From Enchytraeus crypticus (taxonomy: Eukaryota > Annelida > Clitellata > Enchytraeida > Enchytraeidae): a stretch of DNA of 64,000 nucleotides. The stretch covers positions 574,001-638,000 of the forward strand of contig CAJHZI010000510.1 of NCBI GenBank assembly GCA_905160935.1. Direction: 5' to 3'. The notes under the pieces were generated by a model, which saw only the letters and a program-made list of their open reading frames with translations, ran no database searches and had not been told where the DNA came from. Made by a program: the position numbers and the translations under genes. Positions 31,591 to 44,892 of the stretch are shown piece by piece. The stretch's first letter is position 1. Every line of letters begins with the position of its first letter.

Positions 31591-32244
31591 ATAGTGGTAG
31601 ATCATAGTGTTAATTAAATTTCTTATATTAATTTAACTAAATTAAAGTTTAACAAAATTATAATTAACAAATATTTAGTTGACTAAAACTATACAAACAT
31701 TTAGTTGACTTAAACTATAAGGAAGTGGTCATAACTGGAACGGTTTAAATATGCCATGGTTTATTATATAACATTCATCATTCATTCTTTGCAAGATTCA
31801 CTATCCATCCTCTGCAACATTCACCATTTATTCATTGAAACATTCGCAATTTATTCATCACAACATTCACCATTTTCTCAATTAAAATTATAAAATCTAT
31901 TCAGAGTTTAGAGATAATCCTCTCTCTGTCTTTCTCTCCTTCTCTCTCCCTCCCTCTCTCTCTCTCTATCTATCTCTCTCTCTCTCTCTCTCTCTGTCTG
32001 TCTTTGTACCGAAAAATACCGAATCAAACAAACACAGTAACAGCTCTTAACGAATGACTATAACTAATTAATAATTTCTACTTAATTAGACAATACCAGC
32101 TATACAATCTAGTTCAGCAGTTCAACAAAACACATTTTAAATATTTATATTCAACTTCTTGCTCTCCACCCTCCCCCCTCCCTCAAATTTGCGCAAATAT
32201 ATGAATAATCGGACGACATATTCCGGTGACGTAGGATCAATTGG

Positions 32245-32494
32245 CTAAACGCCCAATTCTGCCCTGTTTATGGGACGACTTCTTCTTCTTCTTCTTGCCT
32301 CCTTTACGTTAAAATCCACTGAACCAGACAACAACTTCATTTCTCTTCTTTCCTCTTTCTCTACAACTTCTGCTTCAGCAGCAGTTTTATCCTTAGGTAG
32401 TTTTTCGTTGCCTTCACTTAGCTCGTCGTGTTGCTCGATGTTGTCATGTTGACCCTGACCTTGAGCTGCTTCGGTTCTTCTGCATCTGCAGCAA
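32245..32494 (-). CDS. polycystin-like terminal exon
   Basis: Cytoplasmic tail: CCRCRRTEAAQGQGQHDNIE, an acidic/basic region (AEAEVVEKEERREMK) and RRRRRSRPINRAELGV with stop at 32245-32247. Phase 2 fits the preceding 83-nt exon. Charged, possibly coiled-coil. Confidence 0.75.
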
Positions 32495-33899
32495 CTACAA
32501 CACAGATGATATACGTAAGAAACTGCGACCATTCAATTCATAGCATGTCAATCAATCAATTCACTACATCAATCATTCAATTCAATCACTCAATCAATTC
32601 ACCACGAGATCAATCAATACTTGGAAAAATTAACCATAGATCAATCAATCAATTCACCACAGATCAATCAATACATCGAAAAATTCACCATAGATTAATC
32701 AATCAATCAATCAATCAATTCATCGTAGATTAATCATTTCATCAGTCAATTCACCTCAGATCAATAAACTCCTCAATCAATTCACCAGAGATCAATCAGT
32801 CAGTCAATTCACCACAGATCAATTCATCACTCAATTTAACACAGATCAATCAATTCATCAATGAATTGATTGATAAATTCATTGATCAATTACACACACA
32901 CTCATACAGGGTATGCGTGCGTGTGTATGTGTGTGTATGTGTGTCACAATATGTGTTTGTGTCGGTCACAGTGTGTGTTTGTGTTTGTGAACTTATGCGT
33001 CAACCAATCAGCACACCTTCACTTGCAGCAGACAGCACAAACACAACATCCAAACGTAATTGCTTGAAAGATCTATATGCCATGGCCTTAAGAAACGCAC
33101 TGAAGAAGAGTGAGAGTGAGTGAATGAGTGAATGAACGAGCGAGTGAGTGGACGAATGGGCGAGTGAAAGATAATAAATGAACGACTATTCACGACACGT
33201 TGCACACGGCATATCTACGAATGAAAGTGCCCACCAATCAGAACACTTGCGGACTTACATAGAGAGACAGCGTCGTGTAAATCTCTTCCAGATGACTCTC
33301 ATGAACTGAGCGCTGTCTGCCTTCCAGTGAACCCGGGTCACCTGAACAAACAGTCCAAGTGTTGTTACAAAGTCACTTACTGGTTAGCTCTATCTGGTCA
33401 TCAAATTAGTCATCGTTATCGTCATCTTCTCTTAAATCCCCGTTAACCAGGGTCGGGATACGAATAGACTTTCTCCGGTCCTCTCTGTCCCACACCAAAT
33501 CATCAGTCAATTCCCTATTTTTCATGTCCCTCTTAATTACCGCATCCCACGTCAATTGTGGTCTGCCGCTCTCTTATTTTTCTGATTTAAAAAAATTATT
33601 AATTATAATTATTTTTCAGTTATCTAACATGTACAGATTTCCCGCGTTGTGTCCGGGGCTTTTGAAGAGTTGACCAACCGGTGACTACACGTGTCGTAGA
33701 AGGCGACTAAAGCACTAAGATCCTCACCAACGTCAGGAAGGGCATTCGGTTGGTGAGCGCTTAGGTTCCAAAAATTGCTACTAAAAATTTAAACGAATGG
33801 AAAAGTCTCAAATAGGGGATTGGCTGGTGGTGTGGTGTAGGACAGAGAGGATTTGAGACAGTCTATTTGTATCCCGACCCTGGTTAAACTGGGATTCAG

Positions 33900-33933
<34 letters not shown>

Positions 33934-36900
33934 TTAATTACCAACATCTTCCATCTACCTCTACAGATAAATAAAACCCTAATTACTTTTAATCATTCAT
34001 CTGATTAAAAAAATTATAAATTATAATTATTTATCAGTGATCTAACCTGCCACACGTCACCGAGTACCCCGAGGGCTAGCCCCCTCAGTAGCCCCACGGA
34101 GACTAGCAGGGAGCCCCCCAGAAACACCCCGGTGACCTCGAGGGGGTCGTGGGGCAGCTCCAGGTATTCCTCCAGCCTCACGCCCTTCGTCACCGCCGAG
34201 AACATCTGCAGGAAGGAGTCTGTGAAGGTCGAAAACTCCCGGATGTACTTGTGCCAGAAGAGATTCACTCCGGCAGACCACATGGCGACGATGAGGAGAG
34301 AGATGAGGATGAAGATGAGGAGGTAGGGTGAGGCCAGTTCAAAGGCTACGATAATTCGATTGATTGATTTCACGAAGCGCAGGATTCGAATGTATCTGTC
34401 AGTAATCAATAGATCGATGACTAATAACACGGGCACAAAAATTAGAATAAACGTCTAGTTAAAAATCGATTCGGTTGATGATCCTAGTTTGTACAGTGCT
34501 TGATTAGTTATGCTTAATAAGGAATCTTTTGCGTTGGTATTATTATTATTACAGTGTACATGACCATAGCCTAACTGTATAGTTATACAGTTAGGCTATG
34601 GTCATGTATACTGTATAGTTATACAGTTCATGTAGGTACATACATAACCAAGCTGGTCCATAACAAGAATAGCACCAGTTACACACGAATGAACTAGATA
34701 ATAATTTCATTTATCTATTCTACAGTAGACTAATCCTCTTTCTTCTTTATACACTGGCCTACTCTTCGGTATTTAACTTTGTTTGGCAGTTCTACAACGT
34801 TTTTGAACATACAACAGTTTTAATCGCTTATTCAGCTTCAGACGTTCCTGACATCACCATCGCTCAACAAAACGGACTTTAAATCTTCATTGTATTATCA
34901 ACACAATTGCGCTGTATTTCTCATCTAAAAAATCAATCAATCAATCAAAATTTAACCTGACTATAACCAGAGTACCGAGCAGCCCGAGCATGGCGGTGAG
35001 CTGAAAGTTGAGTTCTTGAATTCTCTCAAACACGAACTTCTTCTTCGTGTTCAGCTCGTACACTGCCTTGGCGAGCTCAGTATAGTAAATGACGACGAGC
35101 ACCCCTGCCGCCAGGGCGCTGCCGATGATTCCTACCTCCAGCCAGTTCCACGGGCTCCTCAAATACTCCCTCAACCCAACCCGAAACACCTCTCCCAGCA
35201 ACCTTATCGCAACGCCCATCGTGTAGATTACTGCAATAGCCTCTATCACGTTTATGATTATATCAAGCGGTTTGTCGTAGGTTACCAGTCTTATGGAGTG
35301 GACGGTACGGACGTTTGTGCTGAAGGTAGCTTCACGCGTGGGACGTATGAAGGATATGTGGAAGTAGGTGATAGCATCGACGCTTGCCGTGTAGATAGAG
35401 CACGTGACCACTATTCGTGTGACGTTTATGTTGACCCAGTTAGACCGGTAAAGTCTCTCAAATGCGAGGAGAGCCTTCGACCAGCTCTCATCCAGCATAA
35501 TCGTGTCATCTACCGGCTTCCGGAATAGAGGATCTTCTCTTGTAGCTGATTGATAAACGCAGATTACGTATATAATCAATCAATCAATAAATCAATCAGT
35601 TATTCAGTCATTTAATCATTTAACAATTAAGCAAAAATCAATCAATCTGTCAGTCATTTAATCAGACAATAAATTAATCAGTCGGTACGACAGTTAATAA
35701 ATTTATTAATCAGTAAATCAAGCGTAAAATGTTAAACTCTTTGATAAATATAACTCTTTAATAGAAGAGACTCTTTTGTACAGATTACGGACCAAATCCA
35801 TTGATCTTCATGTTCTGTTCGCAAGATACATCGGATAGGCTGTGCCTCCCGAAGAGACCAGGAATCTAACTCGGCAGTACGGGTCCAATCAATCAATCAA
35901 TAAATCTAAGTCATGTCCTCACCCTGTTTGATCATGATTCTGCTAATGTTGACAGGCTCCAGCCTGACTGACAACAGGCTGCCCGTGTAGTTGTCGAAAC
36001 CGGGGTTCGAACTATTTCCAGCGTAGAAACAGTCGATCAAAGCTCCGCCCAACCAAGACATGAACTGCTCGTCAGTCTTCATCTGTAAGACATAACGAAC
36101 AGTTGAAATACTAGAGGTAGCTGCGCCTATCAGACAAAACGTTTTACAAAAGGTTGTAAACGTTGTGTTATTATCTTACAAAACCGGTTTGAACTGGTAA
36201 ACTGTGTATTATTTTACAAACCTATTTGAGCTGGTATAATTATTTTTCTAAACGTGTTTGAACTGGTAAACGTTGTATAATTATTTTAAACTTTTAACCG
36301 ACCGGTTTGAGATGGTATGCATTGTATTATCATCTTGCTAAACCAGTTTGAGCTGGTAAGCGCTGTAATATTATATTACTAAACCAGTTTGAACTGGTAG
36401 ACGTTGTATTATTATCTCGCTAAACCTATTTGAGCTAGTAAACGCTGAATTATCATCTTACTAAACCAGTTTGAGCTGATAAATGTTGTATTATCATCTC
36501 GATAAACCTGTTTAAACTGGTCAGTGAAGAGCCGCTGAGAGTAGTGGCTGTTGAGCCAGTAGAAGTTGGGCTGACTGCGCAGCACGAGCAGCACAGCGAG
36601 AACGACGATGAAACCGCTGTAGACGAGAAGCTCTGAGAGAACCTTGCGGATCTTCAGCTCCCACACAGTGTTCAGCCTCTCGACGTGGATGAAGGCCTTG
36701 GAGGGCGGGGTGTAGTGGGGGTGGGAGCGCAGCTCATTGATGGACGTCCGGTGACTGTTAGTGGCCAACTGCAGGGCTGATCAACAGTAGATTTTATTTA
36801 TTTATTAGTGCAATTTAGGTATAAAAACCCTTTTACGTTTAGGCTTAGTGACTCATGTACATTTAGGCATGACGTCCCTAACATTGCCTTATGGCAAGGA

Positions 36901-38579
36901 ACCGGTCGTTAAATTCTTATTGATTGATTGATTGATAATGACCTATATACATGTACATTAGAAGCTACATTAAATATACATTAGGCACACGTACAAAAAT
37001 AGCAGTCCGTCAAAAAGAACAACAAGCATGACATAATAAAAGAGCAGCAGGGATAAATTATTAGGTATCTAACCAGCGCTAGACCCACAAAACACTTCAA
37101 TAGGTTAGTCCACCAAAAGATTTAACTAGACTTTAAAGAAAATAGTTTATAACTTTATATCAAGTGCGGATATAAAGGCAAAACACACTGATGCTCGGGA
37201 CAAAACTTGACCTGCAGCCTAAAGTTTAACAGCCGTTCTACGCTACTCAATAATTGTAAAATGTTAGAGTCGAAGCTTCACTTTTATGCCTAGAAAATAT
37301 ATCAGTTCTATGAGAGATCCAGATTTTACATCGACAACCTCGCTTGAGCTGTTATCACTGCTAAGAACTCTCATCACTGATATGAACTCTTATCACTGAT
37401 ATAAACTCTTATCACTGATATAAACTTTTATCACTGATGAGAACTCTTATCACTGATATGAACTCCTATCACTGATAAGAACTCTTATCACTGATATGAA
37501 CTCTTATCACTGATAAGAACTCTTATCACTGATATACGGACCAGACAGACTCTGAGCGCCGATGAGATCTAGCTGAGTGACTGTGACTTCTTTGGGAGAT
37601 TTGAAGATGAAGACGAGAGCGAGGGTGACCGCTATCATCTTGAGAGGCTCCTGAATGAACGTTCCTGTTAGGAACCTGATAGCAACAACAACAACAACAC
37701 GAGAGTGTGAAGTCATCACCAGGAACGTTCCTGTCAGGAACCTGAGAGCAACAACAACAGCAGGAGAATGTGAGCATTCGGTTGGTGAGCGCCTAAGCTC
37801 CAGAAATTGTTACAAAATTTTCTAAAAAGAAAGGAAAAGTTTAAGGAATGTATTCGTATCCCGACATGAATGAAATGTCGTGTAATGAAACTGGAATTCA
37901 AGGGAAGATGATGATGATAATGACGATGATGATGATGATGATTGTTTGATTGAATTATTGATTGATCGATCGATTGACTGATCGATTGACTGATTGATTG
38001 CTTTATTGAATTACAGATCGATTGATTGATAGATGGATTGATTGCTTTAATGATTGATCGATTTATTGACCGATTGATCGACTGATTTATCTCCTGATTT
38101 ATCGATTGATTGATTGATCACCTGATTAATCGATTAATTTACTCATTGATTGATTAAACCCTACTCTCTCAAGGGGCACTCACGTCAGTATGACGGCCAT
38201 CATCCACTGCATTGCCTTGTCATAACCGTACTCGAACGTGTATAGAATGGTGAAGAAGATGAAGGCCAGTGAGGCTGCGACCAGTATAAACCAGGCGAGG
38301 TAGATACACCTCCAGGGCAGTCCCTGCTTGTCGGGCTCCGTGTCACTTTCGAACGCCGAGTGGTACCACGTGACCGCGCTAGCCGTAGATTTCACTAGCG
38401 CTCAATCAATCAATTAACGTATCAGTCGATAAATCAATATATCAAGCAGCGCAGTAATGAATAAACGTAATAAAAGTGGTAATCGATAATTACTAGTAAT
38501 AATAATAATAATAATAATAATAAAAATAATAGTAATAAAAGCTGGTAAAGCTATAAGGTTAGCGTCAGTTTCCTCACTC

Positions 38580-38616
<37 letters not shown>

Positions 38617-41600
38617 CATATATTAATAATAATAGTCCGGACGGCATGACTTTAGTGCCCTGGTGCAACGGTAAATGTGCCGTATGGGACGTCACGGTCA
38701 TTGACACTATGGCAAACTCCTACCTTAATACGACTTAAGTCACAGCCGGTGGAGCTGCTGTTCATGCCGCATCTAGGAAGTTGGATAAATACCGTGATCT
38801 GTCCTCAGGATATGAAGTTGTTCCGGTGGCCATTGAAACCATGGGCCCGATGAATCCCGAAGGAGCTGACTTTATTAATGGCATAGGCAGACTTATTGCA
38901 GAGCAAACCGGCGATAAGCGAGAGACATCTTTTCTTTGGCAAAGGCTTTCCATGACTTTGCAAAGATTTCATGCAGTCTGCTTCAACAATTCTTTTAAGC
39001 CATTTGATGACCTCGAGTAGCCGGGCAGCGTTTCAGCACGTATTGCTTGAATCGATTTTATCAAACCCCAGGTTCTTTACACCTGGCTAAAAAATATAAT
39101 TAAAAAAAATAATAATACTAAAGTTTTAACGTCCGTTCCCTAATACAAGGATGAAGTTAGGGACAATATATCAATAAGTCAATATATAAAGCAGTGAAGT
39201 AATGAATGAATTAGCAGCAAATCATTAGCAGCAATTCAGTCTAGCACTCAATTGAATGAATGAATGGATAAATGAGCGAATGAATGAATCAACGACAAAA
39301 CCAATCAATCGATCGATCAGTCCTATTAGCAAACAATTAGATTAAATTTATCAATTAAACTAAACTACATTAAATTAGGTCAATATGAATTAGGTCATCT
39401 CCGCTAGACTTACCCCCAGCCTGTGCCGCTGATCCACGTCTTATCCCAAAGGGCCAGCGTCGTTCTTTGTCTCCCCTCCCTCCCTCACTGCGCGCCCTAG
39501 TCTGACCCCACGATGACGTCACCGGCTGCTGTGATGTCACGAGTGTATCGGAGAGAGAAGATAGAGTGGAGAGAGAGATTTCTGAAGGACGGTCACCGAA
39601 CACGGACTGAAACTCTCCGCTGTCGATGATAGTCGGGGGAGGACCTCCGCGATCAATGCTCGATCTTTTAGCCTGCTCTGTGGCTGTAATAGATTATCAT
39701 AAGTCAGAAATGATTCAGAGAGATGGTCATGTGATGAGGGTATTACCGATTGTTTAAAAGATATACTCTATACAACTATTGCTTTTAAATATAATTAAGG
39801 GGTAAGTTCTATTAATGGAGGTCATAGAAGGTAGAATGGAAGGAAGAAGAGGCAGGGGCAGGCCGAGATAAGATATGTTAGATGATTTAAAGACCCACTC
39901 ATATGTGGACATGAAGAAGAAGGCGGAAGACAGAGAAGAGTGCAGGCTTTATATACCACGGCCCTGTCAGTATGCATTACAATAAGAGAGAGATATACAT
40001 TGTATAATTAAAGCTATTTCTATTTCATACAGCACACTTTTAGTATTCGCGTCTAATGGAGAGTGGTTGTAATTTCAACATCCAATACATCAGCTTTACA
40101 ATGCCACTTAGAAAATACACTGTACATCTACCATAAGCATCACGACGAAGTGACAAATAGATTGAATGAAATGACGAAATTAGGAGGAAAGATTTCCATT
40201 GCATTCAGATTTATACAATGTTACTGAATAGACATCTTATTGAATTTCAATGCGTTGCCTTTTAGCCTTCTGTTTTTATTGTCGCGAGTCTCGTAAACTT
40301 GCTTAGACTTAGATTCAGGTTTGCTCTCCTTAGTTGTCCTTCCTATGAATCAAAGGAAACAATTTGGTAAAGCTAATGTTAACGTCAGTTTCCTCACTCG
40401 AAAGCGATGTCAGTGACGGGCGAGTCCAGGATTTGAACCCCGCACATACTGATCCACGATCGAATATCTTACCGACATCGCCACTGTCTACAGCTGATCT
40501 AAATGTACTGAGTTGATTTACAACAACGGTTCTTGGCAGAAATTGTGAAACACGCGCAACATATTACCACGAGTTATTCCAACCTTCCGCTATCCTGGGA
40601 TCCTTGTCAACACTAGACTGAACAGAGTACGCCATCTTTGATTCAACACCCTCGCTGGCGTTCTTATTCCAATTCTTTACCGCGGATCTCTGCGAGTCAT
40701 TTGTATCCTGGAATCCACTTGATCCAGTCTGACGCAGCATCGCTTGGGCCGGACTCAGCTCATCTATCTCTGCCCGTGGGGCTCGGGACTTGGGCCCTAG
40801 CTCAGGCAGCCTGATCCAATCTATGAGGATCTTCTGCTCGGTGGGTTTACGACGTACACTGCGGAACAGCAGCGCCACCACCAGAGTGACGGGCATCATT
40901 ATCAGCACGCACTCCACAGCTACAACAGTGCAGTCAACGATTACACCGTCCACGACAACATAGACTATTCGACAGCTACAACAGTCAACAGCCTCATAGC
41001 ACCGTCCACAACAACATAGATTATTTCACTGCTACAACAGTCAACAGCCACAGAGCACCGTCCACGACAACATCCAGAATTTAGACTTAAAATTATCCAC
41101 TGCTGAAGCGGTTAAAGTTAAAAATTTCGAAGGGAGGTGGGGAGCGGGGGGAGGGGGTTATATGGTTGCCGATGGGGAGGGGTTATCAGGGTTTTGTAGT
41201 AGGGGTAGGTTATAAAGGGTTTGGAATTTTAGCAGGGGAGAGAGAGAAGTTTATTAGAACCAAAGTAAAAATTATAAGAGAAATCACAGCACACACAAAC
41301 ATTATGCAAACATCGTATCAATGACCAAATAAATAAATGTAAAAGGGGGTCATACATCTTCCATGGACAAACATAACAACATCTTCTATGACAACATCGA
41401 ACAGAATAGCAATCTCTTATAATAAGTTGCTCACAACTATGTCAAACATCGAAGCAATCTTAAGAGCTACAGATTTAAATTATACAAGTAATATTAAATG
41501 AACGTTTACAAACTTTTATTTGGTGTGACCAAGTCGGTAAGATTTTGTGTTCTTTTCGGTATAGCAGACTTTACCAAAAAGAACTTAAAATTTTACCGAT

Positions 41601-42813
41601 CCGGGAAATATACATGTAGAAATGTACATGTATGGATTTGATCTGCCATTGGGTAACATAATGAAAGACTTAATGTTTGGGTTCAAGTTTGACAAATCAC
41701 CTATCAAGTTATATGACCCTTTAAAACTATAAAGCACACACTGTAGGTACAAACATTTGAAGATTAGATAAAAACAATAATAATAATAATAAAAATAATA
41801 ATAAAGGATTAAAGTCCGTTTCCTCATCCAAGGATATGTCAGGGACGTCCCCACAGCACACATCACTACAGATCAATTCATCCAGGCCAATATTCAAAAG
41901 AAATGTGATAAAAAGCATACTATAGGCACAGTGCATCACAAAACATTCGACAGACCGGCTCTAAAGCGATCACTTGAAGAAGCCAATGGTTTCATGCGGG
42001 TGACGGGCCAGCAGTGGATTTGAACCCTGCACATACTGATCAGCTGTCGTTCGACTCACCGATACGCTGCAGGCTCTGCTGGCATACAATTGACTATCAC
42101 GAAGAATAGGACCGTTCGGTCAGTACGTGGAGCACCTACCGTTACTATTAACTCTCACGAAGCATAGGACCGTTCGGTTAGTATGTGGAGTGCCTACCGA
42201 TGACAATCTGCCGAATTTTGACCTCCATCGGCCCGAATGCAGATTTCTGGGAGCTGTAGTAGTCGTTGAACCCTGGGTCTTTAGATAAGCATCTAAGCTC
42301 AACTGGTTTCTACGCATTCAACAGTCATCAGCAGCGGAAAATAGTTAATGATTAACGGGAAATAGTTAATGATTAACGGGAAATAGCTAATGATTAACGG
42401 GAAATAGTTAATGATTAACGGGAAATAGTTAATGATTAACGGGAAATAGCTAAAGATTAACGGGAAATAGTTAACGATTAACGGGAAATAGTTAACGATT
42501 AACGGGGAATAGTTACGGGAAGTAGCTAATGATTAACGGGAAATAGTTAATGAAGAGACTACTCTAGCGTCCATAAAGTGACGCTTTATACAGTTCGAAG
42601 GAAATATACAATATGATGTTCGTTCAAACTGAAAGAAATTTGCACTCTTGAGTAAGAGAGAGCGAGACAGAAAGAGGGAGATAGACAGAAAGACCAATAG
42701 AGCGATAGAGAGTGTGGAGGTGAGAGAGAGGGAGATAAGAGAGAGAGAGAGAGATAAATGGTGAGAGGGAGAAGAGATAGATAGAGAGATAGAGAGGGAG
42801 AGAGAGAGAGAGG

Positions 42814-42844
<31 letters not shown>

Positions 42845-44654
42845 TAGTTAACCTCGGGTTCAGGTTCGACGTTGAAGAACATGATGTTCGTGAAGAGGTA
42901 GCCGAACAGGAGTGTAAAACAACAAGCTAGGCGCTGACACCTAGTGAATGGACTGAGTGCTGGGCGACCATACACAGAAAACCACAAGTGTGAATCCTTC
43001 AAACCTCTGCAATCAATCAATCAATTATTCATTTCATCAGCAAGCATTCAGTCAAAAAGTAATGCATTCTATCCTAAGGCAACAAATCGATTAATCAAAC
43101 AATAACTCATTTCATCAGCAGACAGTCAAACTGCAATTTATTCTATAAGTCTAAATAAATGCAATAGTGTTTTAATTAACAATACATAGCCTACACGAAC
43201 AAACAATTGGTTTATTCAATACTTAAATTACTAATAAAATCACCCAATACATTAATTAATTAAATAAGTAATAATTAATACTTAAATGCAGTCAATAAAG
43301 CGGGTGTCAGTTTAAACAGTAATCGATCAATGAATCATTTGATGACGATGAAATGATTTAGAATTAGATGATTTCTCTTTTTAGTCATTAAATCAAGGAC
43401 TTTGCCTATTGAACTGTTAATATGCATCAGCCTGACTTGTTGATACGATACTTAATTGAAATCATTGTAAATTATTAAAAATAAATATTGATTTTTGTCT
43501 AGTTAGTTTTACTTATTTCATCTCTATCAATCAATCGATACCCACGTTAGAGTATTGATGATGACGAGGTTTTTAACGCTCATTACGTCCTGTGTAGATG
43601 ATATATAGAACGTCTCGTCGATGGTGTGTTGAGGGGCCTCTAGGTCCATCCAGCGCTTACATATGAAGTAGTACTTACAGCGAGCCTGTATGTCCAATAC
43701 CACCACTCTGCTCACGAACCTAGCAAATGCAATACGATACATTGCGATACAATACAATACAATACAATACGACCACCCTGCTGATGAACCAAGCAAATAC
43801 AATACAATACGATACAATACAATACAATATCACCACCCTGCTGACGAATCTAGCAACAAAGGTGATACAATACAATACAATACAATATAATACAATACAA
43901 TGCAATACGCTATGATACAATACAATACAATAACCAATACGATACAATAAGATACAATACAATACAATAAAATACAATGCAATACAGTACAGTACAATAG
44001 AATGCGATACAATCAATACAATGCGATACAATTAATACAATACAATACAGTACAATACAATACCACGACCCTGCTGATGATGATGAACCTAGCAAATACA
44101 ATACGATATAATACAATTCAACAAACCTGCTGATGAACCTAAGGAACACAATACGATAGGGCGATACGATCATTATTTATATGGTATTTAGCTACTAGGC
44201 CTGTCTCCTCCTGTCGAACGTCAAACAATCTCATAAATCAATCAAATTTTTGACGACTTTATAGTTACGACGATTAATAGTAAATTATTGATTGATTGAT
44301 TTATTGATCGATTTCTAACCATGAAGGATGTTTTCCGAGGTTGTAATGCCACAGCCTGATAGAGAAGAGCTTGCCCAATGGCACGACCGTTCTGATAATG
44401 AACAGATCTGCATTGTCCTTATCCAGTGTGGACACATCATAGGACACCAGTCGATGTGATCCACTGCTTCCAACCTCTCCTGCATCAATCAATCAATCAA
44501 TCAATCAATAAAATTAATAAGGATACAATAGATTCATAAAACTGATATCTAAAGATGGACAGAATAGATTGACAAAATAGGTAGATACAATAAATAGGTA
44601 AACTAGATAGATAAAATAGAGAGATAAATATATATATATATATACACTGTATAT

Positions 44655-44718
<64 letters not shown>

Positions 44719-44833
44719 ACTTCTTTATTCGTCATAACTTGACAGGACGAATAGTAACAGAACATCATAAACATAAACCAGGACACAAAATCAAACCACC
44801 ACCAAAAAGTAAATACGCATTATAGTGAATATA

Positions 44834-44892
<59 letters not shown>

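Larger units (their letters stand above)
25339..32244. other. intergenic region between two convergent genes
   Basis: No exon supported. Contents: (TA)n at 25403-25460, a TTGA tract (25708-25750), a ~47-bp minisatellite (26035-26245), CT tracts (26886-26924, 31920-31996), a CTAGGTGTCTTA minisatellite (28080-28270), a ~28-bp minisatellite (28865-29160), dispersed repeats (26930-27060, 29380-29560, 31436-31590), a family B SINE tail (29660-29740), a LINE remnant (30470-30700) and a palindromic element (31197-31312). The 3' UTRs of both genes must lie here; I cannot fix the poly-A sites. Confidence 0.6.

Noticed and set aside
34396..34454. Extension of exon 28 to an acceptor at 34455
   Set aside because: Phase from exon 27 would hit a stop; acceptor at 34396 fits both phase and the polycystin VRYIRILRF junction.
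43690..44173. Ile/Tyr/Cys-rich frames as genes
   Set aside because: They are AATAC repeat translations interrupted by copies of the exon 18 start.
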